Source of the DNA: Loxodes magnus
Taxonomy: Eukaryota > Ciliophora > Karyorelictea > Loxodida > Loxodidae
DNA length: 64,000 nt
Direction: 5' to 3'
Assembly (NCBI GenBank): GCA_946699065.1
Contig: CAMPDV010001426.1
Span: 62,001 to 126,000 of the forward strand
Below the pieces are notes generated by a model. It did not search any database, was not told where the DNA came from, and saw nothing but the letters and a program-made list of their open reading frames with translations. Position 1 is the stretch's first letter, and each line of letters starts with the position of its first letter. Below are positions 37,089 to 50,139 of the stretch, piece by piece. The position numbers and the translations under genes are program-made.

Positions 37089-38314
37089 TTTATAAATATA
37101 AACTCTTATATACTTTTTATTTTCTTCTAATTTTTATATTTAAGCTTGCTATTTAACGTAGATTTATAAGTATTTTTTATTTAATAGCAGCAGTTATTTT
37201 TTAAATATCTCCTGTTTACTTTACTTATTTTATTGTTTCTTTCTAAAAGACTTTAGATAGCATTTTAGGGAGAAGAACTTGAAAATATCTGTCTTATCTA
37301 TCCTTAAACTCTTCAACTAATCCATACTATTTTGTTTTGTTTAACTTCTTCAGTTATTAGGTTTTATATAGTTTATAAAGATTAAGAGAGAATAATGTAA
37401 ATAATCATTTAATTTTATTAATTCAATATAAAATGAGGAAATTAGAGAGTAATAAAGCATCAAAAAGTTAATAAGAAAAGCTTGTAAATAAGCTAGAAAA
37501 AAAGTTACTGGAATCTTATCATCATTTTAAGGAAAAGATGACAATCAAATTAAATTGTACTTTTATTATCAAAACGTAAAATTAAATGACCAATGAAACT
37601 GCATATGAGTTTTATGTGAAAATTGATAAGCTATCAAAAAGCAGGATGAGTAAGATTAAGATTAAGATTATAAAGAGAGATATGAGAGTTAATAGCAAAT
37701 ATATAATAACTTAATTTAGAAAAAATGTACTTATTTAAGCAACTTGCTAGAAATTAAATAATTACACAAGAAAACTGTATCATTAGTCTTAATAAATTTA
37801 ATTTAAAAGGTTACTATGATAAAATAATTAACTAAGGCTTATAGTGTGAATACTTAAGATCAAGATAAAATAGAAATTTTTAGAACTAAAACAATTAATT
37901 TAGGAAACACTTAACAACTTGATTGCTCCAAGGACATAATGTATAAAATGAGATGCTAATATTGTATCTTTTTGGCATTTTATAAAATGCTACTTTATCT
38001 TTAAAAGAATTTAAAGATAAGATAATCAAAGAACTTTAGGTAAGCCCACAAGATAAATAAAAATAGAAAGTATAAAAAAAAGATAGGAGATATAAAAACC
38101 ACAGCAAAATGGAAAAAAAATAGAATCCTCATAAAAAATGAATTAAGAAAAGCAAATTTTATTTTTAGTTTTAAGTAGATAATATTAATATTTTTTCATT
38201 ATACTTTATAATAACTTTACTCTTACTTTCAATTATATCAATAAATATTTATACATTCAAAAACAGATATGTGAAGCATGAAAATAAAAAGACAAGAAAA
38301 AATTAATTGAAGAA

Positions 38315-38745
38315 TTTTAGTAAATTACTAACTTAAATTTAATACCTACTAAATAAATTAATCTCATTCTCAATAAAAATCATTAAATAAAGAAATTTTT
38401 TAATTAAAACAGTTATTATTTATAATATTTTTATTTTTATAAAAATTATAAATATTGTATAGCTTTTTACTATCTTTTTACTTTTTTATTTTAGAATTAT
38501 TTTGCATCAAATTTTCATATAAGATTAGTTTACTTAATTAAATTACAAAAAAGCAATTTTTTAATTTTTTCGTAGTTAAATAAAAATACTTGAAATTTAA
38601 AAGAAGTACTTTTTACTATTATTTTTAGTAACCAATTTTTCAGTTTAATTTATTAAATTTTAACTAGCAAGGTGATTTATTTTTTATAGCCTTTATAATT
38701 AATCTTCTTTTATATAAGTACAATTTTACTATTAATTTTATATTT
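38315..38745 (+). repeat. MORN-RBR flank repeat (upstream of copy 4)
   Basis: Same sequence type as 19505-19940 and 42005-42430. With the latter it brackets MORN-RBR copy 4 in direct orientation. Confidence 0.5.
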
Positions 38746-39615
38746 TATTTTTCTTATGCGAATTTTAATCATTTTTAATATATGTTTGTATAAGATCTAG
38801 GTTGTTAATATCCCATATTTTGAGTAAATCAAGGTTCTATTTCTGGTTTTTTATATTATCTCATTAATTTCTATTCAATTTTAGTTCTTTTACTTAAATT
38901 TCATTTTGTAATGCAAGTTTTATTTTTTTAATTTGTAATAAAAGTTTCTATAAATAACTGATTATCCTCATTTTCCTATGAAAAAATATTAAACTATAAG
39001 ATTTTTTCTTTGTTTATATCAGTGATAATTTAAATTCTATATTAAAAATTAAAATAATACCAATCATTCTCTGAGTGATTTATTGATAAATTGAAATAAA
39101 AGAAAAAAATTTCTTAAATTAAAGATATTCTAAAAACATTTTAGGAAGTTAATTTTAAGCTAATAAAAGCAGTATCTGAAACTACTTTATATTAAATACA
39201 TTTATTATTTGTATCTCTATTCAATCTAATAATTTTTCAGTAAATTAGTATAAAACTTCTATAATGGCATAATAGTTTAATTTGTATAAGTTTTACTTAA
39301 AACCTTGATATCTTTTTTAAGTGCAATTTTTCTTTAATACATTACTCAAAACTCATTTCTAAATGTAAATAACTGAGAGATTCCTTAATATAATTAAATG
39401 CCTAGATTCACGTAGAATATGGTTATCTAGATAATTTTTTAAGATACTATGATTATTAAGATGTAATGTGTTACTTTTTAGAAACATAAAATCCTTTTAT
39501 AAATACTCTATAATATTTAATTGCTTAGCTTTAAAATCTAATGCTTCATATTTATTATGTTTAATTTTGGTATTTTAATTAATTTAAAGTTGCTCAAGTT
39601 TGTTTTTATAATAAA
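38746..39615. other. AT-rich upstream region of MORN-RBR copy 4
   Basis: 38746-38910 still resembles 42430-42600. The rest has no recognisable feature. Confidence 0.45.
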
Positions 39616-41982
39616 ATGGAGCAAGAAAAGGAGGAAGATATTACTTAGAGTTAAGTTATAGAACTTTTATAACAAGGAATATTTAGGATAATTTATAATA
39701 ATGGAAATGTTTATGAAGGGTAAGTAGTAAATGGCAAAAAATAAGGAATAGGAAAATATTCTTATAAAAGTGGAGTTATTTATGAAGGAGACTTTCTTGA
39801 AAATAAGAAACATGGAAATGGAATGATTAAATATCCAGAAGGAGATTTTTATTAAGGGAAATTTAAATATAATTAAAAGCATGGATAAGGGATTTATTAA
39901 TATGCAAATGGAGATTGTTATGAAGGCCAATGAATAAATGGTAAAAAATAAGGAAAAGGAAGTTAAACTTGAGTTACCAATAAATATGAAGGTTAAAAAT
40001 ATGTAGGAGATTGATATGAAGATAAAAGACATGGAAAAGGTATTTATTATTATCCAAACGGAAACATTTACGAAGGAGATTTTAAAGAAAATAAAAAGGA
40101 TGGAAAAGGAGTTTTTAAATATATAGAAGGAGATATTTACGAAGGAGAGTGAAAGAAAGGAAAGTATCATGGTAAAGGAATTTTAAAATATAAAAATGGA
40201 AATATTTATGAAGGTGAGTGAAAATAAGATTAAAAGAATGGATATGGAATAACGAAATACTCGGAAGGAGATATTTATGAAGGAGATTTTCTTGAAAATA
40301 AGAAACATGGAAATGGATTATATAAATATGCAAATGGCGATTTTTATTAAGGGGAATGAAAAGAAGATTAAAAGTATGGATAAGGAATTTTATAATATAT
40401 AAATGGAAATTGCTATGAAGGCCAATGAATAAAAGGTAAAAAATAAGGAAAAGGAAGTTAAATTTGGGTTACCAATAAATATGAAGGTTAAAAATATGTA
40501 GGAGATTGATATGCAGATAAAAGACATGGAAAAGGTGTTTATTATTATTCAAATGGAAGCATTTACGAAGGAGATTTTAATGAAAATAAAAAGGATGGAA
40601 AAGGAGTCTTTAAATATATAGAAGGAGATATTTACGAAGGAGAATGAAAAGAAGGAAAGTATCATGGTAAAGGAATTTTAAAATATAAAAATGGAAATAC
40701 TTATGAAGGTGATTGATTTAATGATAAAAAGGAAGGTTAAGGAGTTTTAACATTAAAAAATGGAGATAAATATGAAGGATAGTGATTAAATGATAAAAAA
40801 TAAGGAAAAGGTACTTACATATGAGGCGAAGGATAATGATAGGGTGAAAAATATGAAGGAGAATGAAAAGAAAATGAATGCCATGGAAAAGGAATTTATT
40901 ATTATTCAACAGGAGAAATTTTTGAAGGTGAATGGATTGATGGAAAAAAGCAAGGATATGGAGTGCTAAAGTTATAAAATGGAGAAATTTATGAAGGTTA
41001 GTGAAAAAATGACTAAATATAGCAAGTAAATACTGTTATAAATTAATAATAGAACTTAGAATGAAAATAATAATAAACATAAGATATTTAGTCAAATTTA
41101 CAAAAATTTGAATAATAAAATAATGAAAATATTTAGACTAATTTTGAAGAGAATCATATTATTTGCTAATTATGCTAAAGATATTATACTGCATCTTATA
41201 TAAAAGTATTAGGTTGTAATCATCAATTTTGCACATTTTGCTTAAAAAAATGAATAGAAACATAAATAATTTAAGGAAAATTTAAAAGTGAAGATATTTT
41301 GTGTGCTTAATGTTCTGATCCTTTAGAGATAGGAATCGAAGTTAGAGATCACAACATTATTAAAGATTTAATTAGTAAAGAGAATTGAGAAAAGCTAACG
41401 AACTAAAGATAAAATTTATAAAATGGATTAATGTATTCTTTTATATAGATGTTGCTTTTAAATGGGATGCTAAGGTAAATTTAAACTACCTGCGATAACA
41501 AATGTTATTATTTGTGACAGATGTTAGTAAAAAGTTTGTTCGACGTGTCTCCAATAGCCACATTCTGGAAATTGCTAAGAAATAAATGTTATTAAGGTAA
41601 GTGAAATTTAAAAATAGGCAAGAGAAATTGTAAGAGAAATTGGAATGGATATTAGAAAATGTCCCTACTGTGGATAGTATACTACAAAAGATTCAAAATA
41701 TTTATATATTACATGTTTTGGATGTAAAAGAGACTGAGCTTTTTGTTGTGAGGTCAAATTAAGAGTAAGTAATAAATATAGCCTATATTAGAACACGGAA
41801 ATCATTATCATGCAATAGGTTGTTGATGCTATGTTAAAAATGATGGCGTAGATTGAATGAAAAAAGATTGCGAAGAATGCATAAAATTTGGGAATTTGTG
41901 TCCATAACCAGGTAAAATAAATCCATATTTATTGTCATTCAGCAATCTATTAGAGGAAGAGATAAAAAGGCGAGAAAAATGA
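39616..41982 (+). CDS. MORN-RBR protein (copy 4)
   Basis: Starts MEQEKEEDITQSQV at 39616. A long MORN array (20 or more units) holds an in-frame tandem duplication of about 495 bp (repeat offset 40126 to 40621). Then RING1 (CQLC, CNHQFCTFC, CAQC), IBR (CDRC, CSTC, HSGNC), RING2-like (CPYC, CFGC, FCCE) and a Cys-rich tail (CEEC). Introns of 21 nt (41597-41617) and 17 nt (41765-41781) sit where copy 1 has them. A third frame change before the IBR can be solved by a 16-nt intron at 41433-41448; otherwise it is a frameshift. TGA at 41980-41982, about 770 aa. The RING2 catalytic position is again Tyr. It is the most diverged copy, so it shows which features are conserved. Confidence 0.82.
41433..41448 (+). 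other. Tentative 16-nt intron (GTATTCTTTTATATAG)
   Basis: Removal brings the MORN-RING1 frame into the IBR frame. Against it: copy 1 appears to have coding sequence aligned to these bases, so a frameshift slightly upstream is the alternative. Confidence 0.35.
41597..41617 (+). other. 21-nt intron, MORN-RBR copy 4
   Basis: GTAAGT...AATAG at the same site as the 23/24-nt introns of the other copies. Its length is a multiple of three, so frame does not prove it. Confidence 0.6.
41765..41781 (+). other. 17-nt intron (GTAAGTAATAAATATAG)
   Basis: Same position as the 16-nt intron of copies 1-3; excision is required for frame (RPILEHG against SPILAHG). Confidence 0.85.
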
Positions 41983-42004
41983 TTTGAAGCGTTTGACTAA
42001 AACT

Positions 42005-42600
42005 TTAACTTAAAATTAGCAATTATTAAGTAAATTAATCTCATTCTTAAGTAAAATCTTTAAATAAAGAAATTTTAAAAGCCAAATTAATTATTACTTA
42101 TTATATTTTTATTTCTTTAACGCTAAAAATTCAAAATTGCATGGCTTTTACTATCCTTCTACTTTTTTTATATTAAAAATTCTGCGTCAAATTTTCATAT
42201 AAATCTTGTTTACTTAAATAAAATTCTAAAATCAATTTTTTTTTATTTTTTCATGTTAAAGAAGAAAACTTAAAATTAAATAGAAGCAATTTTTGCTATT
42301 AATTTTAGAAATATATTTTTTCCAGTTTTTTTATTGAATTTTTACTAGTAAAAAGATTATTTATTTTTATATATTTTATCATTAATCTTCCTTTATATAT
42401 ATACAATTTTACATATAAGTTTATATATTTTTTCTTATGTTAATTTTAATCATTTATTAGTATATATTAGCATATGGCTTTGATTATGTAAATTTAATAT
42501 TTTTATGTAAATCAAATTCTGTTTTTATGACTTTTTTATATTATCTGACTTATTCCTATTCTAATTTAGTCTTTTACTTAAATTTCACTTTATCATGCAA
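42005..42600 (+). repeat. MORN-RBR 3'-flank repeat
   Basis: Follows the stop of copy 4. Alignable with 38330-38910 upstream of the same gene and with 19505-19940. Confidence 0.5.
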
Positions 42601-42719
42601 GTTTTAGTTTATATCGTCTTACCTATTTCATGATAACTTAAAGATTCAGATGTGGTTAAATTAAAAATGTTTATGTACAAGATGAATATCTCATATTTTT
42701 TAATTTTTGTTATAAAGTT

Positions 42720-43530
42720 TTGTTATAAAACTAAAAAAATTTGAATTACTTGATCTTTTTCCTGGTATTTCAACATGTTTCTAAGACACCGATTTCCTCA
42801 GTGATTGAAAATACCATGTTCACTTCAATTTGATCTGGTGTTCAGAATCAGGATAATATCTTTATTTCACATCTTTCCTTGAAAGGCACAGTATACTTTC
42901 TAAATTATTTAGTCTTCTTTCTTTTTATTAAGTATTTCAATTGTCAATTTGATTTTTACTTTTTATGAAATTGCTAACATTGTCGATAAAAATGATTTCA
43001 CTTCTACAACAGTATCATTTCTTCACAATTATCTTAGTTAATATTTTCGAATGTATTTTAACATTATATTTTTATAGTATTAGTATATCTTTTCTTCTCA
43101 TTGTGCATTTTAAAGTTTCAGTTTATGTTTAAGCTTATTTTGATCAATTTTTTATATTTGTTTCTTAATTCTGTCTGCTTCTATTATTTGGTCTAAGTTT
43201 GACTGTTCTAGCTTGAGATATGTTTCTAAAGGCTTTCATGTCTCTTTCTTAGGCCTTAAGTCTTGATTCTTTGTTCTCTGCAATTTCAAGTTTTTCACAA
43301 GCATTTTTTTATATTTTTTAAATTCTTAACCTCTTCCTGGAGGTCCAACACTACTTTAATAGGCTAATCTATTTTATTTGCTGCTCATGACGAAATTAGA
43401 AACTTCTGAGTACAATATATCTTTAATCTAATTAATTGGTATTTTCTTCAAAGGTAGGAGTCTGAATCTTGTGAGCAACCTTCTTTCCAACTTTTCCTTT
43501 GTCCTAAAGATTCTAGAATATCACTTATTC
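42720..43530 (-). pseudogene. Gag-like coiled-coil relic
   Basis: The minus-strand frame KVVLDLQEEVKNLKN matches KVVRNLQEDSKKLRK of the relic at 17493-18296, with continued similarity on both sides (e.g. IKTQGLRKRHESLQKH). No full knuckle and no convincing start; a diverged, inactive copy. Confidence 0.45.
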
Positions 43531-44344
43531 CTATTTTAATATGTAAGAAAACCTTTACGCATTCCTTATATCTTTTAAATTTTTAATAATTTATTTAATT
43601 TAGTATATTATTAAATTTAACTTTTTAATCAAAATAATTTTAGATATAATAAATTTTAATTTTCTCTTTTTATTAAAGAAGTTAATAGATGTCTTTAAAA
43701 TGATATCTTGGTCTCACTATTAATACATAATTTAATAAAGCGACTTAATTTTCTTATTACCATAAGGCTATTTAACTATAAATGGACTAAATATTTTTAT
43801 TGCTAATGAGTTATTTTAATTTTAATGAAGTAGAAAAATATTTAAGTTTTTAGTATTTATAGTTGCCATGTCCAGTTTCTTAAATAAGGAATTTCTTGTG
43901 CTAATTTTATTAGTAATATACACATATAATTAAATAGGTATCTTTGTTAGCTCTTAAATATTCATTGATGATAATTTAGTAATAAGATATTTTATAAATC
44001 TAAGAAATATAGATATTTAAAACTGCTCTATATATTTTTATTTACTATATATTCCTTTTTTCTATTATTTCTATACTTAAAATTGTATATAGCTTACTTC
44101 ATTTTAGCAACTTTTTATTTTACTAAAGAGTTAAAATCTTAATTTTTTTTCTTAATATTAGTTAATTTCTGAAAGAGATTTAATATAAAGGAGCGAAATA
44201 TTTTGTAAGTACTATATTTGTAATATTTAGGATTAAGGAGTAATTAAATAAGCAATTTTAGTTATTTAAATGTTTCTATTTTTAATATACTTAATTTTTA
44301 TTATTTTTGATGCATCAAATTTATAATACTTTAATATATACAAT
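43531..44344. other. AT-rich DNA, no gene seen
   Basis: No motif or alignable copy noticed. Confidence 0.5.
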
Positions 44345-44427
44345 GGCAGCTGTGGGATTCAAACTTTTACCCACTAGTGTGCAACTTATTTTAAATCTGT
44401 CTCCTTAACCGACTCGGACAAACTACC
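44345..44427 (-). pseudogene. tRNA-Leu(TAA)-like, degenerate
   Basis: 83 nt. The acceptor GGTAGTT/AGCTGCC pairs fully, a D-arm of Leu/Ser type follows (CCGAGTCGGTTAAGG), the anticodon loop is TTTAAAA and there is a long variable arm. The anticodon stem has two mismatches and the T-arm carries about six extra bases between GTGGG and CCCAC, so it is probably a pseudogene. The anticodon reading is tentative. Confidence 0.5.
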
Positions 44428-45219
44428 TTAAATAATCCTTGATCACAATTATATAAATCTGATTTATTATGCTTCTTATATAAATTCCTGCATTATTGAA
44501 ATAAAGGAACTATATACTATTTATACACCTATAAATGTATAATAGATTACACTAAATAACATCTTAGTTATTTCATTTAATAGCTAGTTTTGATCAATTT
44601 CTTATTATTAGTCTTAAAAGATAAAAATATTGGTATAAATGATAAAGTACAATAATAATAATATATAAGCATTTATACTTATTCATATCACTTTTATTTC
44701 TATAAACTATCTCATAAATTATATCATATTCACTATAATCTATCTTAAGTTATAGTTATATATTCAATTTTAAATAGATAACAGACATCATAATTCCATA
44801 AAAACTATATCTCATTTACTCACTTTCAAATTATAACTTATTACCTTCTAAAGTAAAAACTATTATTAAGTCATTACTTCCAGATTAAACATTCTTTTTT
44901 AAATTTATCTTTATCAAATTATTATAACCTTTTTATTACTTTCAACAACAACTATTTTAATCAATTACTTTACCAATAAACAAATAGAAAACCAAATAAT
45001 TTATAAATATAAACCTATAATAAACATAGATGCTTCAAACTAATACTATTGCTTAAATATTCCTATAAATCTAAAACTTAAACTAATATTTTTAATGAAT
45101 GTAGAATATAAGAAAATAGTATGTAATTTTACTTAATTAGATTAATTATAGAATTTTAAAATGGAAATATTTATTACTTTATTAATAAGAATACTTAATT
45201 AGATTTTAAAGTTAATTGT
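44428..45219. other. AT-rich DNA, no gene seen
   Basis: Nothing recognisable. Confidence 0.5.
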
Positions 45220-45672
45220 TCATTTTATCGAAGCTTTTTTTCTTGTTATTAATAAGTGATAATTAATTTGTTTATTTCTTATAAATTTTAATGTTAAAGT
45301 CATTTACATTGATTACTAATAGATCAAGCAGTTTAGCTGTTTGTTAAGCTAAGTTATATAATAATCATTTGCAAGCGTATTTTTGTTCAACTTGAATGTC
45401 TTTTAACTTTCAGATATGGAAACCTTCATTTGCAAGTCATGTCATTTTTTCATTCACAAATTAATCTCCTAAAATATTGATAGTTTGATACCATAATTCC
45501 ATAAATATCAGGTTCTTTAAATAAGTTTCCTTGCATATTACAAAGTCATTAAATCTGCATTTCCTCTATCAATTTCCAAGAAATCCACTTCAGGAAGTAT
45601 TTCAGGATGATTAAACTCATGCAAGCGAATAGCTAAAATATAAAACTAAGTTTGCTTCTCAGTATGCGACAT
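45220..45672 (-). CDS. Hypothetical protein (150 aa)
   Basis: ATG at 45672-45670 (MSHTEKQTQFYILAIRLHEF) to TGA at 45222-45220. The first 55 codons have a balanced, acidic composition (HPEILPEVDFLEIDRGNADL) and higher G+C than the surroundings, which argues for a real gene. After that a neighbouring frame (NLFKEPDIYGIMVSNYQYFR) looks better than the formal one. A one-base shift or small intron near residue 55 is therefore likely and the C-terminus is uncertain. Family not recognised. It lies about 0.7 kb from the 3' end of MORN-F-box-LRR copy 3. Confidence 0.4.
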
Positions 45673-46393
45673 TTTTTATTCTTTATTTTATCTATTCTTT
45701 TGTTATAACTCCATTATATAAAAAATGTTTCTGTAGAATAAATTTAATTTTACTCTTTTGGTTCAATTATAAATTGTATAATTGTATAGAGATTAATTTT
45801 TCTAATAATTAAGAAAATAAAATAATGAAATAATTTGTATATTTAGAAATATAAAATGCTATAGTAATAGTTAATAATTAAATCTAAAATATGCTAAACT
45901 AAAAGTTAACATAAGAAAATTAATATAAAACAAAAGGCTTTTATTATATAAGATTAATCTTACTTTTATACAAAACTTTTTTATGCAATCTTATTTCCTT
46001 CTTCAATTATGATTAGTCATCAAGTTTATCAAAAACTTATTCCCTATAACAGATTTAATAGGGTTTCTATATCTTCAATTAAAATAATTACTTGTTCTTT
46101 CTAAAAAGATGTTATGTGAAATTAGTTTTAAAATAAATTAGCAAATGGAATGATAGATTAATATTTTAAAATAAAGAAAATAAATACTAATTAGTTAGTT
46201 AATTTAATCTTTATTAATACTAATATCTGCTTTTTGTAAGTAATACCATTATAACCTTTTTAATTATATTAAATAATTAATTATTTTTGTTTAAATAAGT
46301 AAATTTATTAATTATTTAAAGCATTATTTTAAAAATTACTTTAGCTTATTTTAAATAAATATAATAGAGTTATAATAGTTCTTCAACCAAATC
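45673..46393. other. AT-rich intergenic DNA
   Basis: 3' flank of MORN-F-box-LRR copy 3; nothing recognised. Confidence 0.6.
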
Positions 46394-49033
46394 TCATAAA
46401 ACCAAATCAAGGTCTTCAAAGAAGAAATAAATCTCTTAATCTCCATTAAATATTCTTATTTTTCTATATTTTTCCTTTAATTTCCTAAATTATTCTTAAT
46501 TTTAGAAATTCCAAAAAGTTACCTTTAGGATCTTTAAACTTTTATAAGCAGGATAAGGTTAGTTATTTTCATCATTTATTGTAAATGTTTAGCTAGATAT
46601 TTAATTTTTACATATATCTAATGTTTATATTTTTATTGCTTTTTATAGTATTTTAGCTATATCTTTATCATTTAAGCTTAAATTATTAAGCTGCAAGTAA
46701 TTTAACTGGTCAAATGATAATATCTCATCTATTCAATTTTAATTTCCTTATATTTTTAAGTTTCCCAATTTTATACCTTGTAAATAAGGATTATTTTACT
46801 TCATCGTTTGGAAGATTTCTTAATTTATTTAACTTAGCTAATCAAGCTCTATTGACTTTAATCTCTTGCAATGCTAGAAAATAAAAACTAAAGTTTGATG
46901 TGTTATTTGATTTAAGTAAATTAAGCTTATTTATTCATACTTATATCCATAATTAGCTATTTACTTTAGTGAAGAGTCAGTAAGCTATATTAAACTTTTT
47001 AATTTAAGTGACTAGATGCTATTTGCCATTAATAAAAGAATCTATAAACTTTAATCACTAAAGCTATCACAGTCTTAAATACTAACTTTTATAAGTTTAC
47101 TATAACTAACTGAGAAAAACTACTAAAAGGATTAATTACTAAAATTTCCTTCTAACTCCAAACTTTAAATTTAAGGATTTCTAACTTGCTCTAAAGTTTT
47201 GTATGCAGAGGCATAAATTTTATAATTAATAGCAATTAAGTTAGGACATAAGTAAGTAAACTAATAGGTTAAGTTTTAATTAATGTTTAGTTGCTAAATA
47301 ATTATTCCTTTTTACTCTAAATATGTTTAAATAAATACTTATTAAAGTTAATCACTTTTAAGTTTTAGGGATTTAACTTTATTTAAATGCATACAATACT
47401 TAACTAAAAATTATCCTCTAAATCCTTAACCTTTAGGTTTGCTTGGTATATTATTTATATCTAAAGATTCAAGATTAATTAGCAACTCAATAAAATATAA
47501 ATCATCATCATTATAGCATCCAAGAAGGGCTAAGTATTTTAAACTCTAATAAGGCAAAAAAGTAGAAAGTATAAACTTCTTATCATAACTTAAAAGAGAA
47601 AAGTCTCATAATAAATCTTTTTGTCCTTTTTTTAAATTTGTTCCTTATCTAAATAAAATACTATAATATAGCTTATTTTATAACTAGTCTATCAAATTTT
47701 GAGATAAGTTGTTTAAATCAATGACTATCTTTGATATATCTTAATTCTATATTTATTTTATTATTCACTTTATTTTGTTTTCTATATGCTCTTTTGTACC
47801 ATTTCAGTATTTAACCTTTATAACTTAGAGATTATAATTATAGAAATAGAAGAAGCTATTAGTTTTTTATAAACTGCAAATATCCCTCAAATTAAGGAAA
47901 CTAAATATGTTATTAAGGATATTTTAACTTTAATATATGAATGATTATTATCTTTATTCTTCTTGTTTTCTTAATAATAATTAATTTTTAATCATTAAAT
48001 TCTTTTCTAAATCTTATTATTAGTTAAGAATTTTCTTGCCATTTTTATCCATTTTGAAGTAAAAAGAATCAAAAAACATTCTATCGTTGAAATAGAACAT
48101 CGATTATTTTCCTTAGATTTAGCCAAATTATCATAATCCTTCATATTTTTCTCCATTTTTTAATTTGCAAATAGCTTATCCATGTAGTTTATCTTTTAGT
48201 CACTCTCCTTCACAAATATCTCCATTTGAAAAGTTCATTATCCCTTTGCCTTATCTTAAATTATCTAATCATTATCCTTTATATTAACGTCCATCTTTTC
48301 ACTTATATATACCATATCCATGCATTTTTTCATTGAGATATTCACCTTCATAAGTGTCTCCATTCGATCAATAATTTACACCTTTACCTTCTCTTTTCCC
48401 TTCTACTCATTATCCTTCGTATTTTTCTCCACTTTTTCATTTTAAAGTACCTTATCCATGTCATTTATCTTTTAGTCAGTCTCCTTCATATAAATCTTCT
48501 TTTGTAAAATACATAATTCCTTTACCTTCTCTTAAATTTTCTACATATTATCCTTCATATTTATGTCCAGATTTTCATTTATAAATACCTTATCCATGCG
48601 CCCTATCCCTTAATCACTCTCCTTCATATAAATCTCCATTTGAATAGTACATTAATCCTTTGCCTTCTCTTAAATTTTCTAATCATTATCCTTAATATTT
48701 ACGTCCATCTTGTCATGTTTATGTAACCTATCCATTTTTTTTATCATTTAATCATTCTCCTTCATAAGTATCTCCATTTGAATAATACATAAATCCTTTA
48801 CCTTATCTTTTATCTTCTATTCATTATCCTTCATATTTATTTCCATCTTTTCATTTAAATACTCCTTATCCATTCTTTTTATCATTTTATCATTCACCTT
48901 CATAAAAATCCCCATTCTCATAAAACATTGTTCCTTTTCCTTATCTTATTTTGTCTACATAATAGCCGTCATATTTATCTCCATTTTGCGTTTATTATTA
49001 TTATTTTTTAGATAATCAGTAAAATTTACCCAT
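46394..49033 (-). CDS. MORN-F-box-LRR protein (copy 3)
   Basis: 879 aa, one frame, ATG at 49033-49031 (MGKFYWLSKKQQQQTQNGD) to TGA at 46396-46394. About 14 MORN units fill residues ~20-320 (e.g. YEGEWLNDKKNG, YEGEWLRDRAHGQG). The F-box is at ~371 (NILNNIFSFLNLRDIC), then leucine-rich repeats (e.g. LSLNDKDIAK). It is the most diverged member of its family, and the F-box is nevertheless well kept, which supports selection on it. Gly2 is compatible with N-terminal myristoylation (inference). The start was chosen because it is the first ATG in frame upstream of the MORN array and matches the MG start of copies 2 and 4. Confidence 0.87.
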
Positions 49034-50139
49034 TCCAATTTTCTGTTTATTCTGTACTATCTTCTAGTTAATATGCATTACATCTTTTAAATGCGAAGAC
49101 TCTATTTTATTTTAGGAAAAAGTAAGCATATAATTATAATTTTTTCTATCAATTATCTTTCATATTCATATTACTAATTTCAATATAAACCTATATCTTT
49201 TATTAATATAACTATTAATCTCTTTCTTAGAATTTCACTAACAGTCAAAAATATCCTTTAATATATTTAATAATTCTAATAGTTGTAAATGGAAAATATT
49301 AAGTTTCTCTTAATCAATTAAATAAATATTTAAGAAATTAAGTTGAATGATTAAATACATTTTTTAGTTAAGTAATTTAAATATTGCTTAGAAATAAAAA
49401 AATCATAAATGATACAAAAATTTATTTCCTTAAAATACTTTTAAAGTCATAAGAATAGAGAAACTTTTAAAATAGTTTACTATATTTAATATATTTAAAC
49501 ATAAATTGTAACTATCATACTTTCTAATAAGTTATCTATCTTTTATTATTTATAAAAATAAAAAATTTAATAAATAAATTTCTAATAAATGATGAAGTTC
49601 TGCTCTTGATGCAAATTAAAATATCAAAAGCATTAAAATAAGTAATTTTCATTATAATTTATTTTATAAACTTTTATTTTATAAGGAAATATAATGGGAA
49701 ACAACTTAGAATCATTTCTATATGAATGAAAAAGAAGTTCAATATTTTAATAAAGTTGAGATCCAAAATGTAAAAGGAATGAAAAATATATAATTTGATT
49801 CTATTATTTTTATAGTTAATTAAAATAAATTTTTTCTCAGGAAATGGAAAGTGAAATTTAGGAATAACTTAAATAAACAAAAATATTTTGAGCATTAAAT
49901 TCTTATGAAGCTTCTATGAGAAATTGTATGATATTATGTAGATCAAGAAACGACAATGTAAGTTGATTAATCAAATTGAAGAAGGGAATTTATTAAGACA
50001 ACAGCATGAAAATATTTGCTAGATGAAAGTGCATATTATCATTAATCATTAACATAATTTGTCCTTCAATTTAAAAGTAAAATTTTAATTTTTTGTATAT
50101 TCAATTCTTCTCCTAACTTCTCCATTTCTTACATTAATC
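49034..50139. other. Intergenic, no supported gene
   Basis: A 110-codon frame at 49694-50026 is open but has five TGA Trp codons and no motif; see rejected items. Confidence 0.45.

Larger units (their letters stand above)
27890..38745 (+). repeat. Segmental duplication, copy B (about 10.9 kb)
   Basis: Second copy of 9400-19945, same orientation, with small substitutions and indels and a 288-bp in-frame enlargement within the MORN-RBR gene. The left edge is in the T-runs at 27880-27900. Confidence 0.9.

Noticed and set aside
39616..40990. Regular repeats that could suggest CRISPR or a satellite
   Set aside because: They are coding MORN units of 23 codons with third-base variation, not identical repeats with spacers.
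49694..50026. 110-codon frame starting MGNNLESFLYE
   Set aside because: Five TGA Trp codons in 110, no motif and no second copy. Such frames are expected by chance when stops are rare.
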